A stretch of DNA of 61,079 nucleotides. Origin: an uncultured Oscillospiraceae bacterium (GTDB lineage Bacteria; Bacillota; Clostridia; Oscillospirales; Oscillospiraceae). The first letter of the stretch is position 1, and the number at the start of each line of letters is the position of its first letter. The notes beneath the pieces are model-generated. The model was given only the letters and a program-made list of their open reading frames with translations. It was not told the DNA's origin and made no database searches. The translations under genes and the position numbers were made by a program. The stretch covers positions 1-61,079 of the forward strand of contig CAKTVG010000017.1 of assembly GCA_934622035.1 (NCBI GenBank). Reading direction: 5' to 3'. Below are positions 23,350 through 32,929 of the stretch, piece by piece.

Positions 23350-25131
23350 TTAGGTATTGATCGATTTGTTGGAAAGAATCTGATAGCCGTCGCCGACGGG
23401 CTTGAGAATGGCGAGGCCATTGCCTATGATACTGGAGCTTTCCGTGTAGTACATGGCGATGCTTCCGTCCTCCAGCAGATAGGCAGCGGTAATCATGGGA
23501 CTGATCGCATTTGTGCTGCTGTGTCGAGTATAATAGCAGTCCGTATCTTCGAGATAGGTCAACCGGTCAAGCCCATTGCCGACGGCTTGGTCAAGCGTGA
23601 TTCCAAAGTATTGCTCAAGAATATCGTTCATTTGCGCAGTGGAGATTCGCTGTACCGGCAGTTCGCAGGTATCCTCGCTGCTCCACATGACGGAAAGCGT
23701 TGCAAGCTTATTGACTTCATCTGCCGCCGGCTCAACCTCTGAACGGAGCGGAACGCCGCGATAGAAGAGCATGCCGAGATCAACTTCCTCAGGACGGGAG
23801 TATTCACTCGTCAACGCCTGAGAATACCAGCTCATGTAGTCGCCAAAGAGTTCTTGCAGGGAGGCCAGCGTATCGGCATCCACCGGGGTGCCGCTTCTTT
23901 GCAGCTCTGTCTGCGTGCCCTCGGAGAAGACCACCTGTCCGTTGACGTCAGCGTAATACAGGTCATATTTGAAATCGTCGCGCGTGTAGCCTGCGATCAG
24001 GCGGCCGGGGACGAGATCTTTCAGCGGCCAGAGGTCTGTGTTGCGGAGCGCTTTGGGGGAGTATTTCCCGCTTTCGGTCGTATAGCTGCCGTTCAGATAT
24101 CCCCAGCTGCTGGAGGTGTCCGCGCGGCAGACAGTGATCTGTACGGTTTTTCCGTTGGGGCTGGGCGGTGAATTCGGCGCCTCGCCGTCGTACTGGACAA
24201 GGCACTTGACGGCAAAGGTGATCTGAGAGGCATAAGCATGATCTTCATTTTCCAGGCTGCCTGCATCATCGAGCTGCTGGCGGATGTTTGCGTCCGTCAG
24301 CGCGGGGTCAAAGGCCATTTTATTGATCAACATCGTCCCCTTGCCGGGATATTGCGCAAAAATCGCCATTTCTGCGGCCTTCCTTGCATCCGCGATCTCC
24401 TCCTCGGTGAAGGGGTAGACGCGAATTTCGCTCAGCGTGCGGTTGATTTCGAAATCGTCCGGGATGCGCCACTGCGGCAGCGGTGCGTCCGTCATAACGT
24501 CGCTGTGGACATCGGAAGAGGTTTTGCCGTTGGGAATATAGACTGCAACAAACGTAAGAACGCCGGATTTTACAAGATCGACATCCGTGCCGGTTTTGAT
24601 GCTGAGCCAGAGCTGCTGATCATCCAGCCAGGACAGGTGTGTTGCGGGCAGCGTCCTGGTGCCGTCCGGTGTGGTGACTGTGGTCTCGCTGTCCCAATAG
24701 GCAAGATGTCCGCTGTAGTCCGCCGGCTCCTCTGTTGGCGCGCCGAGAGAGCTTTCCACCTTCTCGCGAATCGCCGCCATATCGACGGTTTCGTCATAGT
24801 GGGCTTTAATTTGCGTGAGGCGGAGAATGGTGTCGCTGCCCTTGCTGAACGAGAAGGAGACACCGGCCTCGTCGCCGAACAGCTTAAGCCCCTTGGCAAG
24901 GATTTCATACTGACCGCCGGCGGTCGCGGTGTCGTCCCTGATGGTAACGTCATTTTGCGAGAGCTTCAGCGCGTCGAGCAGCTCCTGCGGCGAGCAGAAC
25001 CACTGCACGCCGGGGTAAACGATGTTGCCGCCGTCACGCAGCGAGGGCGGATTCTGATCCGCGCAGCCCGCGAAAAGCGACAGACAGAGCAGCAGGCATA
25101 GCAGGGGGATGATGCAATATTTACGTTTCAT
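23350..25131 (-). CDS. Large lipoprotein of unknown function
   Basis: 593 residues. Signal peptide with lipobox (CLSLFAGCADQ), so membrane-anchored outside. The body is rich in beta strands and in Asp, Thr and Ser, with no motif I recognise; no HExxH, no transporter signature. Two or three regions (for instance FTEEEIADARKAAEMAI and, earlier, a similar helix) look like helical linkers between beta domains. It has its own strong promoter and sits alone between the XRE regulator and the FecCD module. Oscillospiraceae lipoproteins of this size are often uncharacterised. No function is offered. Confidence 0.8.
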   Translation of the reverse strand: MKRKYCIIPLLCLLLCLSLFAGCADQNPPSLRDGGNIVYPGVQWFCSPQELLDALKLSQNDVTIRDDTATAGGQYEILAKGLKLFGDEAGVSFSFSKGSDTILRLTQIKAHYDETVDMAAIREKVESSLGAPTEEPADYSGHLAYWDSETTVTTPDGTRTLPATHLSWLDDQQLWLSIKTGTDVDLVKSGVLTFVAVYIPNGKTSSDVHSDVMTDAPLPQWRIPDDFEINRTLSEIRVYPFTEEEIADARKAAEMAIFAQYPGKGTMLINKMAFDPALTDANIRQQLDDAGSLENEDHAYASQITFAVKCLVQYDGEAPNSPPSPNGKTVQITVCRADTSSSWGYLNGSYTTESGKYSPKALRNTDLWPLKDLVPGRLIAGYTRDDFKYDLYYADVNGQVVFSEGTQTELQRSGTPVDADTLASLQELFGDYMSWYSQALTSEYSRPEEVDLGMLFYRGVPLRSEVEPAADEVNKLATLSVMWSSEDTCELPVQRISTAQMNDILEQYFGITLDQAVGNGLDRLTYLEDTDCYYTRHSSTNAISPMITAAYLLEDGSIAMYYTESSSIIGNGLAILKPVGDGYQILSNKSINT

Positions 25132-25247
25132 GACTTCCTCCTTTTTGTGTAGAAAAACGGGTGGCTTCGAACGGATTGCCCTAAAATACAGGGAAGAAAA
25201 TAATTACATTTTGGAAACAGAAAACGGCGGCTTTTTTCACTGATTCC

Positions 25248-25276
25248 AGTATATGGAGATTTTTTTGGGCTGTCAA
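25248..25276 (-). promoter_or_regulatory. Promoter for the 593-residue lipoprotein
   Basis: Minus strand TTGACA (25271-25276), 17-base spacer, TATACT (25248-25253). The 340-bp gap 25132-25471 otherwise holds only this promoter, a leader of about 110 bases and, at its far end, the terminator of the next operon. Confidence 0.8.
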
Positions 25277-25426
25277 TGCGTTTCGGAAGAAATAGAAGAA
25301 GTTTTACGTTATGGCCAAAATCGACTTGGTATTTTGCGGTAACCTCAAAGGATAATTGTGCACTTTTCCGAATGATAATCAAAAGACATCAATAGAATAG
25401 TTACATATATATTACAAGAATTACAA

Positions 25427-25460
25427 AACGCGGGGCGCCCAAACCGGGCGTCCCGCGTTG
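25427..25460 (-). terminator. Terminator of the FecCD/ATPase operon
   Basis: GC-rich 13-14-bp stem 25427-25440 with 25446-25459; followed on the minus strand by TTTTG. Confidence 0.8.
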
Positions 25461-25471
25461 AAAATGTATCG

Positions 25472-26242
25472 CTATTCTGCTGTTGCAGGTGAGATGAGAA
25501 CGCCGTCCGGCGTGGAGAAGAAATGCGCTTCTATGCCGTAGAGCGTCTGCACGAGCGCCGGACTGAGCGCTTCCTGCGGCGGCCCGTCAGCGGCAACCGC
25601 TCCGTCGTGCAGGGCGATCACGCGCCGTGCGTAAAGCATCGCATGCTGCGGATTGTGGCAGGAGAGAAGAACGGTGTAGCCCTGCGTGCTCAGTGCCGCG
25701 ACCTTTTGCAGCACGCGCACCTGGTTGCCGAAGTCCAGCGCGGATGTCGGCTCGTCCATCAGGAGAATCCTTGCCTCCTGCGCCAGTGCCCGCGCTACGA
25801 GCACGAGCTGCTGCTCGCCGCCGGAGAGCTCCCGGAAGCCGCGTTCGGCGAAGGACTCGATGCCAAGCTGTGCCATTGCCTGTATTGCAATTTCGCGCTC
25901 GCGTCTCCCTGGCGAGGCCAAGGCGGACAGACGGTGACTCGTGCCCATGAGCACCATGTCCAGCGCAGTATAGGAAAAAACGGGATTGTGAAACTGCGGA
26001 ATGTAGGCTATGCGCCGCGCCAGCTCTCGCGCAGGCAGGGCAGAAATGCGCTGCCCGTCGAGAAGAATGCTGCCGCGGTAGCCGTGCAGCAGGCCGAGCA
26101 TGCAGCGAAAGAGCGTCGTTTTGCCTGCACCGTTCGCGCCAAGAACGAAAATCAGCTCATTTTCTCCGGCGGAGAAGCTGACATCCTTCAGTACCTCCCG
26201 GCTGCCGTAGGCAAATTGCAGATTCTGCACGGCAAAGGTCAT
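25472..26242 (-). CDS. FecE/BtuD-type ABC transporter ATPase
   Basis: 256 residues. Walker A GANGAGKTT (about residue 38), signature ELSGGEQQLV (about 140), Walker B ILLMDEPTSALD. The pairing with a FecCD permease places it in the iron-siderophore/cobalamin/heme uptake family. The start at 26240-26242 overlaps the permease stop by 4 bases. No gene for a binding protein is in the window, so a distant lipoprotein must serve it. Metal specificity is not readable. Confidence 0.92.
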   Translation of the reverse strand: MTFAVQNLQFAYGSREVLKDVSFSAGENELIFVLGANGAGKTTLFRCMLGLLHGYRGSILLDGQRISALPARELARRIAYIPQFHNPVFSYTALDMVLMGTSHRLSALASPGRREREIAIQAMAQLGIESFAERGFRELSGGEQQLVLVARALAQEARILLMDEPTSALDFGNQVRVLQKVAALSTQGYTVLLSCHNPQHAMLYARRVIALHDGAVAADGPPQEALSPALVQTLYGIEAHFFSTPDGVLISPATAE

Positions 26243-27255
26243 TGCGCTCCCTCCTTTCGCAGCATCAGATAGAGGAAGAAGGGCGCGCCGATGAAGGCCG
26301 TCAGAATGCCGATGGGAATTTCCGTAGCGAGCAGATTGCGCGACAGATCGTCCACCAGCAGCAAAAAGGCCGCGCCGCCCAGCATGGCCGCGGGCAGGAG
26401 CTTTTTGAAGTTGCTGCCGGTCAGCTTGCGGCACAGGTGGGGAATGACCAGGCCAACCCAGCCGATCATGCCGGAGACGGAAATTGCCGCAGCGGTTACT
26501 AATGTGGCACAGATGACCAGAACAAAGCGCAGCCGCGCCGGATGTACGCCCATGGCTTGCGCCTCTTCGTCGCCCAGCGTCAAAAGATTGATGCGCCAGC
26601 GCAGCAGAAACAGCGGAACCAGCCCCAGCAGCATGACGGGGAAAATCGCAAGGACGCTTTTTATCCGCGTGCCGTTCAGGCTGCCCATCAGCCAATAGGT
26701 GATGGCAGGCAGCTGATTGCCGGGGTCGGCGACGAGCTTGAGATAGGACGTGCCCGCCTTGAACAGAGAGCTGACGACCATTCCGGCAAGCACCAGATTC
26801 AGTACGCGCTGGCCCTGCGCCCGCTGGCCGATCAGATAGACAAGAACGACCGTCAAAAGCGACCAGCAGAAGGCGGAAATTGTGATGCCCGCCGTACCCG
26901 CGCCCATCAGGATCGCCAGCGCCGCGCCGAAGGCCGCGCCCGAGGAGGCGCCGAGAATGTCCGGCGATGCCATGGGATTCTGAAACACGCCCTGATAGGT
27001 CGCACCGGCAGCCGAAAGGCAGCAGCCAACCAGGCAGGCCATTAAAATGCGCGGCAGACGGACGTTGAGCACTGCCGTCTCCAGGTTCGGGTCCCAGGTC
27101 TTTTCCATGGGAAGCACGCGCGACAGAAGAATTTTGCAGGTGGTGGGAATGTCGACGCCGTAGCGGCCAAAATAGAAGGAGCCAAGAAACAGCGCAAGCA
27201 GCAGCGCGGCAAGGCACAGCAGAACGCGGTTTGCGCGGGCAGACTCTTTTTTCAT
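26239..27255 (-). CDS. FecCD-family ABC permease
   Basis: 338 residues, about ten membrane segments. RLPRILMACLVGCCLSAAGATYQGVFQNPMA is the family signature (shown here in part, residues about 67-97: PRILMACLVGCC), with the conserved GASSGAAFGAA after it. It conducts Fe-siderophore, heme or cobalamin-type substrates. 27 bases after argF on the same strand with no terminator between, so argD-argF and this module may share a transcript. Substrate unknown. Confidence 0.92.
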   Translation of the reverse strand: MKKESARANRVLLCLAALLLALFLGSFYFGRYGVDIPTTCKILLSRVLPMEKTWDPNLETAVLNVRLPRILMACLVGCCLSAAGATYQGVFQNPMASPDILGASSGAAFGAALAILMGAGTAGITISAFCWSLLTVVLVYLIGQRAQGQRVLNLVLAGMVVSSLFKAGTSYLKLVADPGNQLPAITYWLMGSLNGTRIKSVLAIFPVMLLGLVPLFLLRWRINLLTLGDEEAQAMGVHPARLRFVLVICATLVTAAAISVSGMIGWVGLVIPHLCRKLTGSNFKKLLPAAMLGGAAFLLLVDDLSRNLLATEIPIGILTAFIGAPFFLYLMLRKEGAQ

Positions 27256-27282
27256 GCTCCTCCTTTCCCGGTTTGACCGAAG

Positions 27283-28266
27283 TTACAGTGTTGCGGCGAG
27301 AACGGCCTTGATGGTGTGCATGCGGTTTTCCGCCTCGTCAAAGACGATGGACTGCGGGCCTTCGAAGACCTCGTCCGTCACTTCCAGCGCGTCAAGATGG
27401 AATTCCTGACCGATCTGGCGGCCGATGCCGGTATTTAGATCGTGGAAGGCGGGCAGACAGTGCATGAAAACGGCCTGCTTGCCGGCGTTTTCCATCAAAG
27501 CGGCGTTGACCTGATAAGGCAGCATGATCTCCAGCCGCTCCTTCCAGGCTTCCATCGGCTCGCCCATGGAGACCCAGACGTCGGTGTAGATGACGTCGGC
27601 TCCGGCGGTGGCCTTTTTGGCATCCGTCTCAAAGGAGAGCGTTGCGCCGGTTTCGGCGGCGATCGCCTCACAGTGTGCAATCAGCGCAGGATCGGGGAAG
27701 TAGCCTTCCGGGCCGCAGGCGGTGAAGTGCAGGCCGAGCTTGGCGCAGCCGACCATGAGGGAATTTGCCATGTTATAACGGCAGTCGCCCATGAAAACGA
27801 GCTTTTTGCCCTTGAGCGTGCCGAGATGCTCGCGGATGGTCAGCATATCGGCAAGGATCTGAGTGGGGTGGAATTCGTTGGTCAGGCCGTTCCAAACGGG
27901 AACACCCGCATGCTTTGCCAGCTCTTCGACGATGCTCTGGCCGAAGCCGCGGTATTCGATGCCGTCATAGAGCCTGCCGAGGACGCGCGCGGTGTCCGCA
28001 ATGGACTCTTTCTTGCCGATCTGCGAGCCGGTGGGGTCGAGATAGGTGACGTGCATGCCGAGGTCATACGCGGCGACCTCAAAGGAGCAGCGCGTGCGGG
28101 TGGAGGTTTTCTCAAAGATCAGCGCGATGGATTTGCCCTTCAGGCTGTCGTGGGCAATGCTCTGCTTTTTCTGCGCCTTCAGCTCGGCGGCAAGGTCAAG
28201 CAGGCCGGTGATTTCCTCCGGGGTGAAGTCCAGCAGGGTCAAGAAATTTCTGCCTTTCAGATTCAT
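27283..28266 (-). CDS. argF: Ornithine carbamoyltransferase
   Basis: 327 residues. STRTRCSFEVAAYDLG holds the carbamoyl-phosphate loop and MHCLPAFHD the ornithine-binding cysteine loop. DVIYTDVWVSMG is the expected partner segment. It makes citrulline from ornithine and carbamoyl phosphate in arginine biosynthesis (or, in reverse, in the deiminase route, argI/arcB). The neighbouring argD favours biosynthesis. 10 bases after argD. Very different from the knotted YgeW protein at the left edge. Confidence 0.95.
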   Translation of the reverse strand: MNLKGRNFLTLLDFTPEEITGLLDLAAELKAQKKQSIAHDSLKGKSIALIFEKTSTRTRCSFEVAAYDLGMHVTYLDPTGSQIGKKESIADTARVLGRLYDGIEYRGFGQSIVEELAKHAGVPVWNGLTNEFHPTQILADMLTIREHLGTLKGKKLVFMGDCRYNMANSLMVGCAKLGLHFTACGPEGYFPDPALIAHCEAIAAETGATLSFETDAKKATAGADVIYTDVWVSMGEPMEAWKERLEIMLPYQVNAALMENAGKQAVFMHCLPAFHDLNTGIGRQIGQEFHLDALEVTDEVFEGPQSIVFDEAENRMHTIKAVLAATL

Positions 28267-28276
28267 GGTGTCCTCC

Positions 28277-29440
28277 TTATTCAGCGGCGCAGCGTTTGAT
28301 GATCTGCGCGGCGGTTTTTAACTGTTCCATGGGAATGTTCAATGCGGGCAGCAGGCGGATCTTCTCCTTTGCCGTGGTGACGAGTACGCCGTTTTTCAGC
28401 AGCCGTTCCGCAAATTCGCGCGCGGCGACCGGCGGCTCAAAGCCGATCATCAGGCCCATGCCGGAGACATTCCGGATGCCGGGCGCGCCATCCAGCTCGC
28501 CCATCAGATAGGCCGAGCGCTCCTTCACGCCCGCCAGAAGCGCGTCGTCTATGCGGCTGAGGATATTCAGCGCACCGGCGCAGCAGGTGGTGTTGCCGCC
28601 AAATGTCGAGCCGTGGTCGCCGGGAGCAAAGACGTCCGCAACACGTTCGGAGAAAAGCGTCGCGCCGATGGGAAGCCCGCCGCCGAGACCCTTTGCCGTG
28701 GTGACAAGGTCGGGACGCAGGCCGTATTCCATGTAGCCGTATAGACTGCCGGTGCGCCCGTTGCCGGTCTGCACCTCGTCTGCAATCAGAAGAAGGTCGT
28801 ATTTTCTCGCAAGCACGGCGATCTGCGCGGCGAATTCCTGCCCGATGGGCCGCACGCCGCCCTCGCCCTGCACGACCTCAAACATGACGGCGGCACAGTG
28901 GTTTTCCCGCATCAGCCGCTCCAGTCCATCCACATCGCCAACCTCGGCATAGAGGAAGCCGCCGGGGAGTGGCTGGAAATCCTTATGGAAGCGATCCTGC
29001 CCGGTCGCGGCAAGCGTGGCGATGGTGCGGCCGTGGAAGCTCTTTTTTAATGTAATGATGTTGAAGAAATCGCTGCCCTTGTGTGTGCAGCCCCATTTCC
29101 GCGCTGCCTTGATGGCGCATTCGTTTGCCTCTGCGCCGGAGTTGGAGAAAAACACCTTGGACATGCCGGTGCGTTGGCAGAGAAGCGCCGCCAGCTCCGC
29201 GACGGGCGCGGAGTAAAAGAGATTTGAAGTATGCTGAACCCTGGACAGCTGCTGCGTGACGGCGTTCTGCCAGGCCTCATCACCAAGACCGAACACATTC
29301 ACGGCGATGCCGCTGCCAAGATCGATATATTCCCGCCCGTCCGCGCCGTAAACGGTCGAGCCCTTTCCGCCGGCAATTTCCAGCGGGAAACGGTTGTAGG
29401 TATGCGCGACGTATTGGCGGTCAAGCTGCTGGGTATTCAT
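28277..29440 (-). CDS. argD: Acetylornithine aminotransferase
   Basis: 387 residues, class III PLP aminotransferase. LLIADEVQTGNGRTG contains the PLP aspartate and VTTAKGLGGGLPIGA the Schiff-base lysine. Converts N-acetylglutamate semialdehyde to N-acetylornithine, and can act in lysine synthesis. The start at 29438-29440 follows GGAGGC; the frame opens further upstream without a site. It has a strong promoter and leads argF. Confidence 0.93.
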   Translation of the reverse strand: MNTQQLDRQYVAHTYNRFPLEIAGGKGSTVYGADGREYIDLGSGIAVNVFGLGDEAWQNAVTQQLSRVQHTSNLFYSAPVAELAALLCQRTGMSKVFFSNSGAEANECAIKAARKWGCTHKGSDFFNIITLKKSFHGRTIATLAATGQDRFHKDFQPLPGGFLYAEVGDVDGLERLMRENHCAAVMFEVVQGEGGVRPIGQEFAAQIAVLARKYDLLLIADEVQTGNGRTGSLYGYMEYGLRPDLVTTAKGLGGGLPIGATLFSERVADVFAPGDHGSTFGGNTTCCAGALNILSRIDDALLAGVKERSAYLMGELDGAPGIRNVSGMGLMIGFEPPVAAREFAERLLKNGVLVTTAKEKIRLLPALNIPMEQLKTAAQIIKRCAAE

Positions 29441-29489
29441 GAATAAGCCTCCGTTATGTATTCCCCGCCGGGCGGGGAAGGCTGCTCCT

Positions 29490-29518
29490 ATTATAGCCGA
29501 TTGCCGGAGGGGGGTCAA
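29490..29518 (-). promoter_or_regulatory. Promoter for argD-argF
   Basis: Minus strand TTGACC (29513-29518), 17-base spacer, TATAAT (29490-29495). The -35 overlaps the stop codon of the DUF4363 gene. No arginine-repressor box was recognised. Confidence 0.75.
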
Positions 29519-29913
29519 GACCCAATGCTCCGGACGAAGAAATTGTAATAGAAGGGAACATCCATCTGTGTGATATGGCGCAGGCGCAGCGCCAGCTCCG
29601 CGCAGACACTGCGGAAATCATCCGCGGAGGCAGTGCGCGTATAGGATTCCAGAGAGGTAAAGAGCGCCTCGATTTCATCCAGCTCCTCGTGCCCCAAAAG
29701 GGCGCTGAGCAGGCGCGAATGCCGCTGCCAGTCCTGCTTTGCCGCCTTGGCGTAGGGCGCGGCCTGCGCAAGGCCGCTGCGGTCAAAGGCCTCCAGCGCG
29801 AGATCAAGCGAGTCGAGCGCACCTTCCGTGGCGGCGGAGACGAGAACGCCGCTGAGAATGCAGGCGGCGAGCAGCACGGCGAGAATGGCTGCACCGAGAT
29901 AGAGGTATTTCAT
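29515..29913 (-). CDS. DUF4363-like small membrane-anchored protein
   Basis: 132 residues. One N-terminal membrane segment (LYLGAAILAVLLAACILSG) then a helical extracytoplasmic domain with WQRHSRLLSALLGHEELDEIE, matching the DUF4363 pattern. The start at 29911-29913 overlaps the DUF421 stop by 4 bases; the pair is common in Clostridia. Function unknown; the pairing suggests a joint envelope role, possibly in sporulation or stress. Confidence 0.8.
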   Translation of the reverse strand: MKYLYLGAAILAVLLAACILSGVLVSAATEGALDSLDLALEAFDRSGLAQAAPYAKAAKQDWQRHSRLLSALLGHEELDEIEALFTSLESYTRTASADDFRSVCAELALRLRHITQMDVPFYYNFFVRSIGS

Positions 29914-30587
29914 TTCACATCCTCCCTGCGAACGAGATAGATTTTCCCCGCGCTGTCCACCGTCATCAAAAGCACCTGCTTCTGCGGGCAATTCCGCTTT
30001 TTTAGCTCCGTTTCCAGCCAGATACGGTCCTTTTTTGCAACGGAGAGGTTGTCGCCCAGCAGCTTCCCGGCGGAGATGAGGGTGACGGGCAGCTCGGTTT
30101 CTGATGCCTGAATACCGGCGTCTCTGGCATTTGCCGGGCGGTCTTTCGCATAAAGCAGGGTGGAGAGCTGGCCGTTCGTTTCCAGTATGGCGTATTTGAC
30201 CTCCGTCAGGTCAAAGATGTCCTTCTCCCGCAGATGCATGGTCAGCTCGTCGAGGTTAACGCGGGTGCGCTTGAGATTCTTTTCCAGAATTTTCCCATGC
30301 TCCATCAGGATGACGGGCTTGCCGCAGAAAAACGTCCGCACGCGGATACAGTGCAGCGACAGCACGGCGAGGATCAGCTCCACGCCGAGAATGACGAGAA
30401 TCGGCACCAGGCCCGACAGCAGCGGGATGGCAGTGTCCTGCATGGGAATGGCGGCAAGATTTGCGATGAGCATCGTCACGACAAATTCCGATGGCTCCAT
30501 TTCGCCGATCTGGCGCTTGCCCATCAGGCGAACGGTCAGGACGAGAACGAGATATAATAAAAGCGTGCGCAGGAAAGAAATGAGCAT
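29910..30587 (-). CDS. DUF421/YetF-like membrane protein
   Basis: 225 residues. Three N-terminal membrane helices (residues about 5-85) with VRLMGKRQIGEMEPSEFVVT, the family signature, then a cytosolic domain with LKRTRVNLDELTMHLREK and the LLYAKDRP region. Family members (YetF, YcaP, YdfR, YkjA) are found in Bacillus and Clostridia and some affect spore properties; function unproven. It has the DUF4363 partner downstream and diverges from glutamine synthetase. Confidence 0.88.
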   Translation of the reverse strand: MLISFLRTLLLYLVLVLTVRLMGKRQIGEMEPSEFVVTMLIANLAAIPMQDTAIPLLSGLVPILVILGVELILAVLSLHCIRVRTFFCGKPVILMEHGKILEKNLKRTRVNLDELTMHLREKDIFDLTEVKYAILETNGQLSTLLYAKDRPANARDAGIQASETELPVTLISAGKLLGDNLSVAKKDRIWLETELKKRNCPQKQVLLMTVDSAGKIYLVRREDVK

Positions 30588-30729
30588 GACGAAAGCCTCC
30601 TTTGCGATAGCATGTGCAGAATTCTGCGGTTCAAACAGTTCAAAATGATAAATCCATTGTAAATTTGTATAAACATGGGCGGATGGATTCCCGAGGCTTT
30701 GGCAACGCCACCGAAAATATTTTTCGTGC

Positions 30730-30758
30730 TTGCTTTTTCACTTTTTTTCCTGTAGTAT
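30730..30758 (+). promoter_or_regulatory. Promoter for glutamine synthetase
   Basis: TTGCTT (30730-30735), 17-base spacer, TAGTAT (30753-30758), leader of about 45 bases. The 225-bp divergent gap also holds the DUF421 start region; no GlnR-type repeat was recognised. Confidence 0.5.
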
Positions 30759-30812
30759 GAGAAAATCGAAAAGAAATGAGGGACTGCCCGGAAGGGCGAA
30801 AGGAGAGATAAC

Positions 30813-32918
30813 ATGAAGGTTTTTGATGAATTCGGCGCGAATGTGTTCAGCAATGCCGTGATGCGCGAGCGTCTGCCCTCGGAGGCATACAAGGAGGTCC
30901 AGCGAGTCGCGGAGCATGGCGGTCAGATCTCCATGCAGACGGCTGATGTCGTTGCAAAGGCAATGATGGAGTGGGCGATCGAAAAGGGCGCGACGCACTA
31001 TACGCATTGGTTCCAGCCGCTGACCGGCGTTACCGCGGAGAAGCACGATTCCTTCCTGACCGCGCCGGACAAGATGGGTAAGGCGATTCTGAACCTGACC
31101 GGCAAGCAGCTCATCATGGGTGAACCGGACGCGTCCTCCTTCCCCTCCGGCGGCCTGCGTGCAACGCATTACGCCAGAGGCTATACCGCCTGGGACATGA
31201 CCTCTCCGGCCTTTGTCAAGGAAATGGCCTGCGGTACGATTCTCTGCATCCCGACGGTCTTTGTCTCCTACAACGGCGAGGCGCTGGACAACAAAACACC
31301 GCTGCTGCGCTCCATGGAGGCGCTGTCGAAGCAGGCAGTGCGCATCCTGCGCCTGTTCGGCGATCAAAAGTCCGAGCAGGTGCTCATCTCCGTCGGCGCA
31401 GAGCAGGAATATTTCATCGTGGACCGCGAGCGCTATCTCAAGCGCCGCGACCTCATCTACACCGGCCGCACGCTCTTCGGCGCACCCGCGCCCAAGGGAC
31501 AGGAGCTGGAGGATCAGTATTTCGGCGTGATTCGTGAGCGCGTCGGCGAATTTATGGCCGACCTGAACCGTGAGCTGTGGAAAATGGGCATCACCGCCAC
31601 GACGCAGCACAACGAGGTCGCGCCCGCACAGCACGAGAGCGCGCCGATCTACAGCACGTGCAACGTCGCCGTCGATCAGAATCAGCTTACCATGGAGACG
31701 ATGAAGCGCGTGGCGACGCGCCATGGTCTGGTCTGTCTGCTGCATGAGAAGCCCTTTGCGGGCGTCAACGGCTCCGGCAAGCACAACAACTGGTCGCTCA
31801 GCAGCGACACGGGCGAGAATCTTCTCGACCCCGGCACGACGCCCAACGATAATCTGCAATTCCTTCTGGTGCTCTCCTGCATCATCAAGGCGGTGGATCG
31901 CCATGCGGATCTTCTGCGCATGTCCACGGCCTGCCCCGGCAACGACCAGCGCCTCGGCGCGGACGAAGCGCCTCCCGCCATCATTTCCATCTTCCTCGGC
32001 GCTCAGCTCAGCGATGTCGTCGATCAGATCGTGGAAAAGGGCACGGCGGAGGGCTGCATCGCAGGCGGCCGCCTGGACACCGGCGTTTCCACCCTGCCCG
32101 TCATCGACAAGGACGCGACCGACCGCAACCGCACCTCTCCCTTTGCCTTCACGGGCAACAAGTTTGAGTTCCGCATGGTCGGTTCCTCCGAGAGCATTGC
32201 AAACTCCAATACCGTTATCAGCACCATCGTTGCCGAGGCCTTCTGCGAGGCGGCGGACGCGCTGGAAAAGAGCGAGAATTTTGAGCGCGACGTCAACCTG
32301 CTGATTGCGGAGAACATGCGCAACCATCGCCGGGTGCTCTTTAACGGCAACGGCTACAGCGAGGAATGGAAGCAGGAGGCGGCGCGCCGCGGACTGCCGA
32401 ACCTTCCGAATATGGTTGCCGCCATCCCGGCGCTGACGACGGAGAAGACCGTGAAAATGTACGAAAAGTTCGGCGTCTTCACGGAAGCGGAGCTGGAATC
32501 CCGCAGTGAGGTGCTCTACGAGACCTATGCCAAAACGACGGCGATCGAGGCCCGCACCATGCTGCACATGGCCGGAAAGCACTATATCCCCGCCATCATC
32601 CGCTATACGACCCGTCTGGCGGATTCTATCTGCAAGGTTCGCACGGCCTGTCCGGCGGCTGTGACCACCGTCCAGGAGGGCCTGCTCACGGAAACGAGCA
32701 CTCTTCTGGCGCAGGCGAATGCGGCGCTGAAGCTTCTGGAAGAGAGCGTGCGCGAGATGAACGAGATCGAATCTGCCTGCGAAATGGCAACGTTCTGCCG
32801 CGACCGGATTGTTCCGGCGATGCGCGGTCTGCGCGCGCCCATTGACAAGCTTGAGCTGATCGTCGATAAGGACATCTGGCCGGTGCCTACCTACGGCGAC
32901 CTGATGTTTGAGGTCTGA
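30813..32918 (+). CDS. glnN: Glutamine synthetase, type III
   Basis: 701 residues, the GSIII class found in Bacteroides, Clostridia and cyanobacteria, unlike the 450-residue GSI. Visible: FPSGGLRATHYARGYTAWD, EYFIVDRERY, PAQHESAPIYSTCN, NGSGKHNNWSLSSDTGENL and NRTSPFAFTGNKFEFRM, all in place. It makes glutamine from glutamate, ammonia and ATP as a double-ring enzyme. RBS AAAGGAG. Monocistronic by the flanking promoter and terminator. Nitrogen control is likely but not readable. Confidence 0.96.
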   Translation: MKVFDEFGANVFSNAVMRERLPSEAYKEVQRVAEHGGQISMQTADVVAKAMMEWAIEKGATHYTHWFQPLTGVTAEKHDSFLTAPDKMGKAILNLTGKQLIMGEPDASSFPSGGLRATHYARGYTAWDMTSPAFVKEMACGTILCIPTVFVSYNGEALDNKTPLLRSMEALSKQAVRILRLFGDQKSEQVLISVGAEQEYFIVDRERYLKRRDLIYTGRTLFGAPAPKGQELEDQYFGVIRERVGEFMADLNRELWKMGITATTQHNEVAPAQHESAPIYSTCNVAVDQNQLTMETMKRVATRHGLVCLLHEKPFAGVNGSGKHNNWSLSSDTGENLLDPGTTPNDNLQFLLVLSCIIKAVDRHADLLRMSTACPGNDQRLGADEAPPAIISIFLGAQLSDVVDQIVEKGTAEGCIAGGRLDTGVSTLPVIDKDATDRNRTSPFAFTGNKFEFRMVGSSESIANSNTVISTIVAEAFCEAADALEKSENFERDVNLLIAENMRNHRRVLFNGNGYSEEWKQEAARRGLPNLPNMVAAIPALTTEKTVKMYEKFGVFTEAELESRSEVLYETYAKTTAIEARTMLHMAGKHYIPAIIRYTTRLADSICKVRTACPAAVTTVQEGLLTETSTLLAQANAALKLLEESVREMNEIESACEMATFCRDRIVPAMRGLRAPIDKLELIVDKDIWPVPTYGDLMFEV

Positions 32919-32929
32919 TTCTGATATTA

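Noticed and set aside
26243..27217. Extension of the ATPase frame into the permease gene, as a 581-codon protein
   Set aside because: The upstream part is an out-of-frame shadow of the FecCD permease; the ATPase starts at 26242 at an ATGA overlap.
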